DNA of 64,000 nt, from NCBI GenBank assembly GCA_963820955.1, contig CAWGCA010000053.1, forward strand, positions 20,445 to 84,444, read 5' to 3'. A program made the position numbers and the translations under genes. This document shows positions 43,499 through 52,764 of the stretch, one piece after another; within the stretch, counting starts at the first letter, position 1; the number at the start of each line of letters is the position of its first letter. Below the pieces are notes generated by a model. The model did no database searches and was not told where the DNA came from. It saw only the letters and a program-made list of their open reading frames with translations. Source of the DNA: CAWGCA01 sp963820955 (GTDB lineage Bacteria > Pseudomonadota > Gammaproteobacteria > Chromatiales > Chromatiaceae).

Positions 43499-44056
43499 TC
43501 ACTCCATCTTCATTCCTTCGTGCTGCATGCCTTCGTGCTGCATAGCTTCGCCCTTCATCTCCTCGTGCTTCATTTCTCCGTGGTTCATCTCGCCGTGCTT
43601 CATCATTTTCATCTGCAGCTTACGCACCGGCGCCGTCACCTCGGTTTTACTGCCGTCCTCAAATACCAGGGTGAGGGAGATCGATTCTTCCGGTTTCAAC
43701 TCCTGCTTGAGACCGATCAGCATCACATGCAGACCACCGGGCTCCAGCTTGGTGCTGCCACCGGCGGGGATATCAATTTTCTCAACACGCCTCATCTGCA
43801 TCATGCCATCGGCCATTGTATGGGTATGCAGTTCTACCACGCCGGCAGCCGGACTGGAGGCTTCCACCAGGGCGTGGTCCATATCGGACTTACTGGTCAG
43901 GGTCATAAACGAGGCGCTGTTGGGCTGTCCCGGCGGTACGGCCCGGGCGTACGCATCGGAGACGGTAACCGTTTCCGCTGCGCTCCCAGCCATCGCGCTG
44001 CCAAAGGCAGTAAACAACAGCAAAGTAGACGTCACTAAAATTGAATGTTTTTTCAT
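43499..44056 (-). CDS. PCu(A)C periplasmic copper chaperone with Met/His-rich tail
   Basis: This 185-residue exported protein contains the DUF461/PCu(A)C domain with its copper site distributed as in the family (NSASFMTL, HALVEA, LHTHTMADGMMQMR, GLHVMLIGLKQ). Residues about 150-185 form a remarkable tail of repeated Met-x-His units (MKHGEMNHGEMKHEEMKGE and similar), well suited to bind Cu(I). PCu(A)C delivers copper to the CuA site of cytochrome oxidase together with SCO1, encoded just upstream in the same direction. A signal peptide ends near SAMAGSA. Confidence 0.92.
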   Translation of the reverse strand: MKKHSILVTSTLLLFTAFGSAMAGSAAETVTVSDAYARAVPPGQPNSASFMTLTSKSDMDHALVEASSPAAGVVELHTHTMADGMMQMRRVEKIDIPAGGSTKLEPGGLHVMLIGLKQELKPEESISLTLVFEDGSKTEVTAPVRKLQMKMMKHGEMNHGEMKHEEMKGEAMQHEGMQHEGMKME

Positions 44057-44155
44057 TGCTTTTCTCCTTCAAGATCTTCTTAACAGATACATTGATAAAA
44101 TCAGGCCACTCCCTGTGCCGGCAGACAACAGCAAAAAATCTAATGGGGTTCAGTC

Positions 44156-44770
44156 CTACCCACTCTGTTGCAGCATTGTCCGTAACAGCGCCAACACTTC
44201 ATCCGGGGGGGTGCCGTGCGGCAGTGTGTGGACCAGCCTTCCCTGCTGATCCAGAAAATAGAGATCCGCCGAGTGATCTACCAGATATCCGGCCGCCGAA
44301 TCCTGCTGCACTATGCGATAGGCGGCTCCATACTGATGAGCCACTTTCGCCAGCTGCTCCGGAGTGCCGGTAATGCCAAGGATTCCGGCATGGAAATACT
44401 CTCCATACTCCTTGAGCCGCTCGACACTGTCCCGCGCCGGATCCACGCTGACGAACAACCCCTGGAACCGGTCCAGTTCTTCCGGGGTCAACTCACTCAG
44501 AGCGGCGCTGAGAAAACCCAGACTGGTGGGGCAGATATCTGGGCACCAGGTATAGCCAAAATAGAGCGCAACCACCTTGCCTCGAAAATCCTCCAACGCC
44601 ACCGGTCCCCGGTAGGATTCAAGAACAAAACCACCCCCTATCGGTGCCTCGGCCAGACCCAGCGCTTGGTGCGCGGGCGTTTTCACAGCAGCAGGATTCC
44701 AGAACAGCAAGGCACAAACCAAAGAGATCCCCAACAGCGCAATCAGCGCCAGGGGCCCCGATTTTTTCAT
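44156..44770 (-). CDS. SCO1/SenC/PrrC-family copper metallochaperone
   Basis: This 204-residue protein is anchored by an N-terminal helix (LALIALLGISLVCALLFW). The thioredoxin-like fold contains the copper ligands CPDIC (in YTWCPDICPTSL) and the distal His in VDHSADLYFLD. It assembles the CuA centre of haem-copper oxidases. The PCu(A)C gene follows after about 100 bp, so the pair probably acts in one pathway; no oxidase genes are in the window. Confidence 0.93.
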   Translation of the reverse strand: MKKSGPLALIALLGISLVCALLFWNPAAVKTPAHQALGLAEAPIGGGFVLESYRGPVALEDFRGKVVALYFGYTWCPDICPTSLGFLSAALSELTPEELDRFQGLFVSVDPARDSVERLKEYGEYFHAGILGITGTPEQLAKVAHQYGAAYRIVQQDSAAGYLVDHSADLYFLDQQGRLVHTLPHGTPPDEVLALLRTMLQQSG

Positions 44771-44954
44771 TATTAAACTCCTCCCACAGGAATACCCATG
44801 CTAGGTCAGCGCTGGGCGGCAAACAATCCACAACCGGCCCAAGCTCTGCAGTAGTCAGGTAAAAGTCGTGAAATTCGAGGGAAATGACTGGGATACTGCG
44901 AGAAACTGTGTGAAATCACCCAATTAAAGCTCTGCGATACCTGGGTGCAATAGA

Positions 44955-44990
44955 GGGGTTCCAGGCCCGAAAACCTGGAACCCTTTTTTT
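44955..44990 (+). terminator. Plus-strand rho-independent terminator without an assigned gene
   Basis: GGGTTCCAGG pairs with CCTGGAACCC around CCCGAAAA and is followed by seven T (44984-44990). Oriented rightward, it would end a transcript from the 44771-44954 interval, where no protein gene is seen. Leftward it also closes the cytochrome transcript, but without a T run. Confidence 0.7.
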
Positions 44991-45309
44991 ACTGAGTGGC
45001 CAGCCAATCGGCAATAGCCTTCATCTCGTCATCGGAGACCGCGGAAATGATGGCCTTCATGGCGGCAGTCTGACCGTTGTTACGAGCGCCACTGGCGATG
45101 TCTTTCATCTGATTGTACGCATACTCGGCACTCTGACCGCCCAGCTTGGGATACGCTGGCATCAGCGGGGTGTTGGCATCCTGACCATGGCAGGAAAAAC
45201 AGGCCTTGGATTTGTACAGGGCAGCGCCATCTGCCGCGGCGGCGTTACCAACCAGACCCAGGGACAGCAGGGCAGCACCTGCGACCATAGCAATAGCATT
45301 GATCTTCAT
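44989..45309 (-). CDS. Small class-I cytochrome c (c553/c5-like)
   Basis: This 106-residue precursor has a signal peptide (AGAALLSLGLVGNAAAA). One haem motif, CFSCH, is at residues 37-41. A downstream Met-containing region (NNGQTAAMKAIISAVSDDEMKAIADWL) supplies the probable axial Met. The protein resembles single domains of cytochrome c4, with the LMPAYPKLGGQSAEYAYNQMKDI segment after the haem site. It should be a soluble periplasmic electron carrier. It is an independent transcription unit. Confidence 0.92.
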   Translation of the reverse strand: MKINAIAMVAGAALLSLGLVGNAAAADGAALYKSKACFSCHGQDANTPLMPAYPKLGGQSAEYAYNQMKDIASGARNNGQTAAMKAIISAVSDDEMKAIADWLATQ

Positions 45310-45465
45310 GGAATTTCCTCTCTCAATTGGGTTTTGGCCCGGACACGCCTCTTTGACCGGACCCCATTTATGTCGGAATACGCGATAATAACACCAGACG
45401 TTGAGGTTGACCCAACGATATTTTACCGCGGCGCGGCTCTCTTCACCCTCGATCCAACGCCAAGC

Positions 45466-45996
45466 TCAATGCTTTTTTTCTGACAAATGAGAAAGATAGA
45501 GGGCCAGGCCGAGCAACGCGATACCGCCGGCAAACTGCAGCAGATCCAGCGCCGTATGGAAGCTCATTCCCAGTGCATACTCGAAGAAACGCACCACCAG
45601 GATCATCAGCACCACCTTGGCCAGGCGCGCCTTGAGATCATCCAGATTAGCGACCAGCAATACCCGGGCGGCGAGCTCCGAAGACTCCGCCTTATCGATC
45701 TTACTGATGAACAGTTCGTACAGGCCTAACCCGAAAATCAGCAGAAAGGTGGCTAGCAGAAAGCCGTCCACGATCTCTACGACATGAGTCACCGTCTCTT
45801 TCCGCAACACAACCCGGGCCTCGGCATCCAGACTCGGTGAGGCATACCCGCTCAAGTGCGACAGCATGTAAAAAGAGTCCACGGATGCCATAAAAAACAA
45901 CCCCAGTGCCCCAAGAATGCTTGCCACCACCGCCGCAATTACAATCAGACGACTGTTCCACAGCACCCCTTGGAATACCCTATCCAGACTATTCAC
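45466..45996 (-). CDS. YqhA-family membrane protein (UPF0114)
   Basis: The inner-membrane protein has three to four helices, opening with LIVIAAVVASILGALGLFFM and containing VDGFLLATFLLIFGLGLYELFISKID, the family hallmark. GTG at 45994-45996 is chosen because an AAAGGA ribosome site lies seven bases upstream and the resulting 176 residues fit the family. An ATG 15 codons earlier lacks an RBS. The function of UPF0114 proteins is unknown. It is divergent from rapA across about 145 bp. Confidence 0.88.
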   Translation of the reverse strand: MNSLDRVFQGVLWNSRLIVIAAVVASILGALGLFFMASVDSFYMLSHLSGYASPSLDAEARVVLRKETVTHVVEIVDGFLLATFLLIFGLGLYELFISKIDKAESSELAARVLLVANLDDLKARLAKVVLMILVVRFFEYALGMSFHTALDLLQFAGGIALLGLALYLSHLSEKKH

Positions 45997-46141
45997 CGCA
46001 ACGTCCTTTACAACCCTTTTGGAAAAGGGGGAGGATAACATTTTTAATGAGCAGGAATCCGCTACCGACCGGAGGGACCCTACCTGACCTAACCGCAGCG
46101 AAACAGCGGCTGCCAGCTCTGCTCAGGAGAGGTTTACCCCT

Positions 46142-49024
46142 ATGCCAGACAACACCTTCATCCCCGGCCAGCGTTGGATCAGCGACACTGAACCCGAACT
46201 GGGATTGGGTAGCGTGCTGGCGTCGGAGGGCCGCCGCGTCCGCCTGGCGTTTCCGGCCAGCGGCGAGCGGCGGGTCTATGCCACAGACAACGCCCCCCTC
46301 ACCCGGGTAAGGTTCGGAACGGGTGACCGAATTGAAAGCTGCCATGGCTGGGATCTGCGGGTGGAGTGGGTTCAGGAAGAGGCCGGACTGTTTTGCTACG
46401 GCGGGCAAAGGAAGGACGGTAGCCCCGCCGAACTGGTGGAGACGGAACTCAGCAGCTTCCTTCCGTTCAACCGGCCACAGGAACGGCTGCTCTCCGGCCA
46501 GTTGGACGATGCCCACTGGTTCCAGCTGCGTTACGCCACGTTGGAACAACGACAGTCTCTGGAGCAGTCTCCACTTCTCGGTCTGTGCGGGGGCCGTACC
46601 GCTCTGCTGCCGCACCAACTCTATATCGCACACGAAGTAAGTAATCGCTTCGCGCCGCGGGTCCTGCTGGCTGATGAAGTGGGCCTGGGAAAGACCATCG
46701 AAGCCGGCCTGATCCTGCACCGACAGATGCTGACCGGCAAGACCTCCCGCGCCCTGATCCTGGTCCCGGCCCCCTTGCTACACCAGTGGCTGGTGGAACT
46801 GCTGCGCCGTTTCAACCTGCGATTCAGCCTGTTCGACGAGGAGCGCTGCAAGGCCGCCGATCAAACGATCAATCCGTTCCAGACCGAGCAGCTGGTGCTG
46901 GCCAGCCCGGAGTTGTTCAGCAACCAGCCGGAGCGGCTGCAGCAGGCACTGGAGGCGGAATGGGATCTGCTGATCGTGGACGAGGCCCATCACCTGGAGT
47001 GGAGTGAACAGCAGGTCAGCGAAAAGTACCGGATAGTCGAATCTCTGTCCCGGCAGATCCCCGGGGTGCTGCTGCTCACTGCCACCCCTGAGCAATTGGG
47101 CCGGGCCGGTCACTTTGCCCGACTGCGCCTGCTGGACCCGGACCGATTCCACAATCTTGCCTCGTTTCTGGCAGAAGAATCACAGTTCGAACCGATTGCC
47201 CAGGCGGCACAGCAACTGCTGACTGGAGATAGCCTACCCTCGGCTGTTGCGAAACCGTTGTTTGAGGCGCTCAGCGAGCCCCGGGGCATTTCCCTGCTGA
47301 GGCAGCTGGAAGAAAATCAGGATCGAACCGACGCAGAGCAAGACACCGTCAGAGATCAACTGGTCGAGCTGTTGCTGGACCGCCACGGGACCGGGCGGGT
47401 GTTATTTCGCAACACCCGATCCCGGATAAAGGGCTTCCCGGAGCGGGAGCTTCATACCTATCCCCTCCCCCTGCCTGACCCCTACCTCACCTGCCTGCAG
47501 GACCCAGAGGTCAAAGCCATTGAGCGACTTGCCCCGGAGGCGCTCTATCGCGGCACCCAAGGGCGCCCCTGGTGGCAGTTCGATCCCCGGGTAGACTGGT
47601 TGTGCAACCTGCTGCAACGGCTGAAGGGGGCAAAGGTGCTGCTCATCTGCGCCCTTGCGGAAACCGCCCGGGAACTGGAGCGGGCATTGCGCGAACAGCA
47701 GGGGATTCATGCCGCCCTGTTCCACGAGGCAATGAGCATCCTTGAGCGGGACCGGGCCGCCGCCTGGTTTGCCGACCCGGACGAGGGGTGTCAGATCCTG
47801 CTCTGCTCGGAGATCGGCAGCGAAGGGCGCAACTTTCAATTTGCCCATCACCTGGTGCTGTTTGACCTGCCCCCCGACCCGGACCTGCTGGAGCAGCGTA
47901 TCGGGCGGCTGGACCGGATCGGCCAACAGGAGACCGTACGCATTCACGTCCCCTATATCGAGCAAAGCGCCCAGGAAATTATGCTGCGCTGGTATCACGA
48001 GGGGCTGAATGCCCTGCGCAACACCTGCCCCGCCGGACACAGCATCCTGAGTCAACTCCAGCCGGCCCTGTGGCAGGCCCTGGAGGAACCCGATGAAGAT
48101 CCTGAGTCCTTCGCTGCCCTGCTGCAGAGCACCCAACGGCTGTATAAGGAGACAAGTGAATCGATGCAGCGAGGGCGGGACCTGCTGCTTGAAATAAATT
48201 CCTGCCGCGATCCGGCAGCCAACGCCCTGAAGCAGGCGATCCGGGAACAACAGGACTCGCAACGGCTGCCCGAGTATATGGAACAGATGTTCGCCGCCTA
48301 TGGCGTAGAGAGTGAAGAGCACTCTGCCGGGAGCCTGATCCTGCGCCCCAGCTCCCGCATGTTGCTGGAAAGCTTCCCTGGCGTGCCGTCCGAGGGTGTC
48401 ACCTGCACCTACCACCGAGCTATCGCCCTGCTCCACGAGGAACGTCAGTTTCTGAGCTGGGAGCATCCCCTGGTGCTCGGTGCCATGGAAATGCTGTTGG
48501 ACAGCGGACAGGGTAACAGCACCGCAACCGCCCTGAGACACCGGTCGCTTAAGGCCGGAAGCCTGTTGCTCGAATTTCTGCTGGTACTGGAGTGCCCGGC
48601 ACCGAAGCGGCTCCAGGCAGGACGCTTCCTCCCCCCGACCCTGATACGCCTGCTGCTGGACCAGAATCTGGCGGAGCGCAGCCAGGATCTCTCGCGCGAA
48701 CAACTGGGCGCCGCGCAGATTCCCCTGGACCGACCCACCGCGCGCAGAATCATCACCCCGCTGCGGACGCAGATCCAGTCCATGCTCGAGCGGGGGGGAG
48801 AGTTGGCGGAAGCAAGATGCCCGACCCTGACCGCCGATGCCCTGCGGACCATGAGCGAGCTGTATGACCGGGAGACCGAGCGCCTGATCACCCTGCAAAG
48901 GGTCAACCCCAATGTGCGGGACAATGAGATCGAAGCATTGCAACAGCAAGCATTGGAACTAAAGGAGCATATCGGTCGTGCCCGGCCCAGACTGGATGCA
49001 GTGCAGCTGATCGTGACGCTTTGA
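46142..49024 (+). CDS. rapA: RNA polymerase-associated ATPase RapA (HepA)
   Basis: This 960-residue Swi2/Snf2-family translocase compares with 968 in E. coli. N-terminal Tudor-like domains (PGQRWISDTEPELGLG and onward) contact RNA polymerase. Helicase motif I ADEVGLGKTIEAG is near residue 177, motif II DEAHHLEW near 279 and motif VI QRIGRLDRIGQ near 590. RapA recycles stalled or post-termination RNA polymerase. The start is preceded by AGGAGAGG. It is monocistronic and convergent with dgt. Confidence 0.95.
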   Translation: MPDNTFIPGQRWISDTEPELGLGSVLASEGRRVRLAFPASGERRVYATDNAPLTRVRFGTGDRIESCHGWDLRVEWVQEEAGLFCYGGQRKDGSPAELVETELSSFLPFNRPQERLLSGQLDDAHWFQLRYATLEQRQSLEQSPLLGLCGGRTALLPHQLYIAHEVSNRFAPRVLLADEVGLGKTIEAGLILHRQMLTGKTSRALILVPAPLLHQWLVELLRRFNLRFSLFDEERCKAADQTINPFQTEQLVLASPELFSNQPERLQQALEAEWDLLIVDEAHHLEWSEQQVSEKYRIVESLSRQIPGVLLLTATPEQLGRAGHFARLRLLDPDRFHNLASFLAEESQFEPIAQAAQQLLTGDSLPSAVAKPLFEALSEPRGISLLRQLEENQDRTDAEQDTVRDQLVELLLDRHGTGRVLFRNTRSRIKGFPERELHTYPLPLPDPYLTCLQDPEVKAIERLAPEALYRGTQGRPWWQFDPRVDWLCNLLQRLKGAKVLLICALAETARELERALREQQGIHAALFHEAMSILERDRAAAWFADPDEGCQILLCSEIGSEGRNFQFAHHLVLFDLPPDPDLLEQRIGRLDRIGQQETVRIHVPYIEQSAQEIMLRWYHEGLNALRNTCPAGHSILSQLQPALWQALEEPDEDPESFAALLQSTQRLYKETSESMQRGRDLLLEINSCRDPAANALKQAIREQQDSQRLPEYMEQMFAAYGVESEEHSAGSLILRPSSRMLLESFPGVPSEGVTCTYHRAIALLHEERQFLSWEHPLVLGAMEMLLDSGQGNSTATALRHRSLKAGSLLLEFLLVLECPAPKRLQAGRFLPPTLIRLLLDQNLAERSQDLSREQLGAAQIPLDRPTARRIITPLRTQIQSMLERGGELAEARCPTLTADALRTMSELYDRETERLITLQRVNPNVRDNEIEALQQQALELKEHIGRARPRLDAVQLIVTL

Positions 49025-49164
49025 TTCGCACCAGCTGTCAGAGAGGATTCAACAAGCTGCCACTAGTTTTGGCCACTGCAGGATGGATGAGACGCGCGAC
49101 GGGTTTGAGACTGGTCTTATATTTTGGCCGGTGCGCGCCATAATCCACCAGCCTCTGGCATTCC

Positions 49165-50526
49165 TCAACCACCGGGCAGCGAAATACCAGTCACCTTTTT
49201 ATACAGGGATACCGCGTAGGAATCGGTCATTCCAGCAATGAAGTCCGTCAGCTGAAGCAGCCTGGTATAGAGGCTCGGGGAGGGAATTCCCCCCACCCCC
49301 TTGAACTGCTGCGGCACCAGGTGAGCCAGCATCACACTCTTTGGGGCGGCGCCCTCGCCATGCTCGGCCAGGTCATCAAGGGCCCGGATGAACCGCTCGA
49401 GCAGATCACCAATCACCTGAAAGCCGGCTGCCTGGATTTCCACCACCTCGGGCGCGCAGTAGATCTTTTCCCTGGCCACTGTGATCAGCCGATCCATCGC
49501 CTCACGTTTCGGCAGTCGGTCCAACAGGGGCTCGTCGAACCGACCCGCGAGTATCGCCTCCTCGTGATCCAGAAAACAGGCCATGGCCTGGCTGATCGCC
49601 TCGTTGATCACCTTGGCCCTCAGGAACTCGATCTTTCCCTTGTCATCACCGATGCGCCGGAGTCTTGCCTCCTGCCGCTCCCGGTCACCGATGATGGGCC
49701 AGAACAGATCCAATACCGTCTCCAGATCGAAGTGCCCCAACCGGAAACCATCTTCGATGTCGATCACCCGATAGCTGATATCGTCTGCCGCCTCCACCAG
49801 AAAGGCCAAGGGGTGGCGCCACCAGATGGCGAAGTTGCTGTCGCGCCGGATCAGACCGACCTCTGCCGCCACCTCCTCGAACAGGGCGCGGTCCTGGGCC
49901 ACGAAACCGAACTTTTTCGCGCTTACACCGGAATAGTGGCCTCCTCCAATCCATGATTCCCTGGGATATTTGGTGAAAGCGGCCAGCGTGGCGCAGGTGA
50001 GCTGCAGGCCGCCCTGATTGTCCGGATTCTGCAGTCGGGTCAGAATTCGAAATCCCTGGGCATTGCCCTCAAAGCCCAGAAAATCCTCCTTTTCACTACC
50101 CTGCAGTACATCCACCCGCCGCTTTCCATACTCACTGTTTTCGGACCAGTGACGGAAGGCATCCTCACCCGAGTGACCGAACGGAGGATTACCAATGTCA
50201 TGGGCCAGACAGGCGGCGGCACAGATATCACCAAAATCGGATGCCTCGAACCCCTGCAGCCGGTGCCGAGCGATGATCTGCTCGCCCACCTGGGTACCCA
50301 GGGAACGGCCGATACTGGACGCCTCCAGGCTATGGGTCAAACGGGTGCGGACATAGTCGACCCGTGACAGTGGAAATACCTGGGTCTTGTCCTGCATGCG
50401 CCGCAAGGCGGATGAGAAGACGATGCGATCGAAATCACGCTGAAAATCCGTACGCAGGCTGGCAGCAGGCGGCTGTGCGCTACCCAGACGCTTACGCGAC
50501 AGCAGTTGAGCCCACTGCATGCTCAT
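49165..50526 (-). CDS. dgt: Deoxyguanosinetriphosphate triphosphohydrolase-like protein
   Basis: This 453-residue HD-domain enzyme hydrolyses dGTP (or other dNTPs) to the nucleoside and triphosphate. Metal ligands are visible: TRLTHSLEASSIGRSLG (His), CLAHDIGNPPFGHSGEDAF (His-Asp) and the later YRVIDIEDGF Asp segment. The length fits the type-1 dGTPase family. ATG at 50526 or two codons later are both possible. It follows thiC by about 70 bp on the same strand but is probably unrelated in function. Confidence 0.93.
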   Translation of the reverse strand: MSMQWAQLLSRKRLGSAQPPAASLRTDFQRDFDRIVFSSALRRMQDKTQVFPLSRVDYVRTRLTHSLEASSIGRSLGTQVGEQIIARHRLQGFEASDFGDICAAACLAHDIGNPPFGHSGEDAFRHWSENSEYGKRRVDVLQGSEKEDFLGFEGNAQGFRILTRLQNPDNQGGLQLTCATLAAFTKYPRESWIGGGHYSGVSAKKFGFVAQDRALFEEVAAEVGLIRRDSNFAIWWRHPLAFLVEAADDISYRVIDIEDGFRLGHFDLETVLDLFWPIIGDRERQEARLRRIGDDKGKIEFLRAKVINEAISQAMACFLDHEEAILAGRFDEPLLDRLPKREAMDRLITVAREKIYCAPEVVEIQAAGFQVIGDLLERFIRALDDLAEHGEGAAPKSVMLAHLVPQQFKGVGGIPSPSLYTRLLQLTDFIAGMTDSYAVSLYKKVTGISLPGG

Positions 50527-50595
50527 CGGCAGGCAGAGCAGGCTTGCCAGCGAACGCGGTGCCCTGCGGGAGTCTGCTTGGCCGCAATCATCCGT

Positions 50596-52485
50596 TCAAA
50601 CCTCTTTATAGATCTCTGCCCCCTTGTGCACGAACTCCTGGGACTTCTCGGTCATCCCCTCCTGCAGGGCATCCTGCTCGGAAAGACCATGGGAGCGAGC
50701 ATATTCGCGCACATCCTGGGTGATCTTCATGGAGCAGAAATGGGGGCCACACATGGAACAGAAGTGGGCCACTTTATGGGCGTCGTGGGGCATGGTCTCA
50801 TCGTGGTACTCGCGCGCCCGCTCGGGATCGAATCCCAGATTGAACTGATCCTCCCAGCGAAATTCGAAGCGGGCCTTGGACATGGCGTTGTCCCGGATCT
50901 GGGCACCGGGAAAGCCCTTGGCCAGATCCGCCGCCTGGGCGGCGATCTTGTAGGTGATAATGCCTTCGCGCACATCCTCCTTGTTGGGCAGCCCCAGGTG
51001 TTCCTTGGGGGTCACGTAGCACAGCATGGCGGTACCGTACCAACCGATCTGGGCCGCACCTATACCCGAGGTGATGTGGTCATAGCCCGGGGCGACGTCA
51101 GTGACGAGGGGACCCAGAGTGTAAAAAGGCGCCTCCAGACAGTCGGCCAGTTCCTTGTCCATGTTCTCTTTGATCATCTGCATCGGGACATGACCCGGAC
51201 CTTCGATCATCACCTGCACATCGTGCTGCCAGGCGATGCGGGTCAGTTCACCCAGGGTCTCCAGTTCGCCGAACTGGGCGGCGTCGTTGGCATCGGCCAG
51301 GCAACCGGGGCGCAGGCCGTCACCGAGGGAGAAGGCCACGTCATAGGCCTTCATGATTTTGCAGATCTCTTCGAAGTGGGTGTAGAGGAAGTTCTCCTGA
51401 TGGTGGGCCAGGCACCACTTGGCCAGGATGGAGCCGCCGCGGGAAACGATGCCGGTCACCCGGTCGGCGGTCAGGGGCACGTAACGCAGCAGCACCCCGG
51501 CGTGGATGGTGAAGTAATCCACCCCCTGCTCCGCCTGCTCGACCAGGGTGTCGCGCATGATCTCCCAGGTCAGCTCCTCGGCCTTGCCATCCACCTTCTC
51601 CAGGGCCTGATAGATAGGTACGGTCCCGATCGGCATGGGGGCATTTCGCAGGATCCACTCCCGGGTCTCATGGATGTTCTTGCCGGTGGAGAGGTCCATC
51701 AGGGTATCGCCGCCCCAGCGCGCCGACCAGGCCATCTTCTCCACTTCCTCCGCAATGGAGGAGGTAACTGCCGAGTTGCCGATATTGGTATTGATCTTGA
51801 CCCGGAAATTACGGCCGATAATCATCGGCTCCAGTTCCGGGTGGTTGATGTTGGCGGGGATGATAGCCCGCCCCAGGGCCAGCTCCGAACGCACGAACTC
51901 CGGCGTGATCTCCGCCGGGATAGAGGCGCCAAAGTCCTGGCCCGGATGCTGCCGGATCAGCTTTCGATAGCGTGGATCCTGCCGCATCTCCTGCAAACGG
52001 CAGTTCTCACGGATAGCCACGTACTCCATCTCCGGTGTGATGATACCGTTGCGCGCATAGTGCATCTGGGTGACATTGCGACCGGCCAGGGCCCGGCGCG
52101 GCAGACAGATGTGCTCGAAGCGCAAAGCATCCAGGGTCGGATCGTTTCGCCGCTGGCCGCCATACTCCGAGCTGAGGCCCGACAGGATTTCGCTATCTTT
52201 CCGCTCCTCGATCCAGCGGCTTCGAACATCGGGCATCCCCTTACGCAGGTCCACGCGCACATCCGGATCGGAAAAGGGCCCGGAGGTGTCATAGACCGGG
52301 ATGGGGGGGTTCTCCTCCGCGCCGAAACTGGCCTGGGTCGGCGATTGTGCTATCTCCCGTATCGGCACCCGGATATCCGGGCGCGATCCCTCGACATAGG
52401 TCTTTTTCGAGCCGGTGAATGGCCTGGTGACCTGCTGCGACAGGCGATTGGTCTGTTTAATGAAATCTTCAGGGATGGCGCTCAT
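50596..52485 (-). CDS. thiC: Phosphomethylpyrimidine synthase ThiC
   Basis: This 629-residue radical-SAM enzyme converts aminoimidazole ribotide to HMP phosphate in thiamine synthesis. Signatures include NTNIGNSAVTSSIAEEVEKM, ADRVTGIVSRGGSIL, GDGLRPGCLADAND and EGPGHVPMQMI. The C-terminal CSMCGPHFC (CX2CX4C, near residue 579) holds the 4Fe-4S cluster. ATG at 52483-52485 gives the usual length. The frame stays open upstream, but only through riboswitch sequence. Expression should be controlled by the TPP riboswitch just before it. Confidence 0.97.
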   Translation of the reverse strand: MSAIPEDFIKQTNRLSQQVTRPFTGSKKTYVEGSRPDIRVPIREIAQSPTQASFGAEENPPIPVYDTSGPFSDPDVRVDLRKGMPDVRSRWIEERKDSEILSGLSSEYGGQRRNDPTLDALRFEHICLPRRALAGRNVTQMHYARNGIITPEMEYVAIRENCRLQEMRQDPRYRKLIRQHPGQDFGASIPAEITPEFVRSELALGRAIIPANINHPELEPMIIGRNFRVKINTNIGNSAVTSSIAEEVEKMAWSARWGGDTLMDLSTGKNIHETREWILRNAPMPIGTVPIYQALEKVDGKAEELTWEIMRDTLVEQAEQGVDYFTIHAGVLLRYVPLTADRVTGIVSRGGSILAKWCLAHHQENFLYTHFEEICKIMKAYDVAFSLGDGLRPGCLADANDAAQFGELETLGELTRIAWQHDVQVMIEGPGHVPMQMIKENMDKELADCLEAPFYTLGPLVTDVAPGYDHITSGIGAAQIGWYGTAMLCYVTPKEHLGLPNKEDVREGIITYKIAAQAADLAKGFPGAQIRDNAMSKARFEFRWEDQFNLGFDPERAREYHDETMPHDAHKVAHFCSMCGPHFCSMKITQDVREYARSHGLSEQDALQEGMTEKSQEFVHKGAEIYKEV

Positions 52486-52545
52486 GCCTTGGTCCTCTTG
52501 CGGGCGGATAAGGAGGCGGGCAGTCTCCAGCGGACCGGATCCACA

Positions 52546-52625
52546 GCTTCCCTCCGCCGGTATCAACCGGTTCAGGTTCAAAGGGTCTCTCTCAGCCCCA
52601 ACAGGGCACCCCCAGCTCACTGGCG
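52546..52625 (-). promoter_or_regulatory. TPP riboswitch (THI element) before thiC
   Basis: Reading leftward, the conserved blocks appear in order: GGGGGTGCCC, GGGGCTGAGAGAGACCC, TTTGAACCTGA, then the ACCGGTTGATACCGG helix and GGAGGGAAGC. These are the pyrimidine- and pyrophosphate-sensing helices of the TPP aptamer. The aptamer ends about 60 bases before the thiC ATG, leaving space for an expression platform that occludes the ribosome site. Confidence 0.95.
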
Positions 52626-52764
52626 CCTCAGCGCCCAGAGAATCTGCTCAAGGTATCGGATGGTCTACACCTTTGCAACTGCCTGGCGGAGGGGGGATTG
52701 CCTGTGACAGGCAAAATCCGTAGTCTATTGAAGTTAAGTCACCACAATTTCCGGGGTAGTCCAA

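Noticed and set aside
47402..48949. Leftward 515-codon frame
   Set aside because: Antisense shadow of rapA.
52486..52620. N-terminal extension of ThiC by 45 residues
   Set aside because: The extra codons are translated TPP riboswitch; the ATG at 52485 gives the normal family length.
50506..52707. Long rightward open frame (733 codons) over thiC
   Set aside because: It is antisense to thiC and its riboswitch, has no domain, and arises from the high GC content of the real gene.
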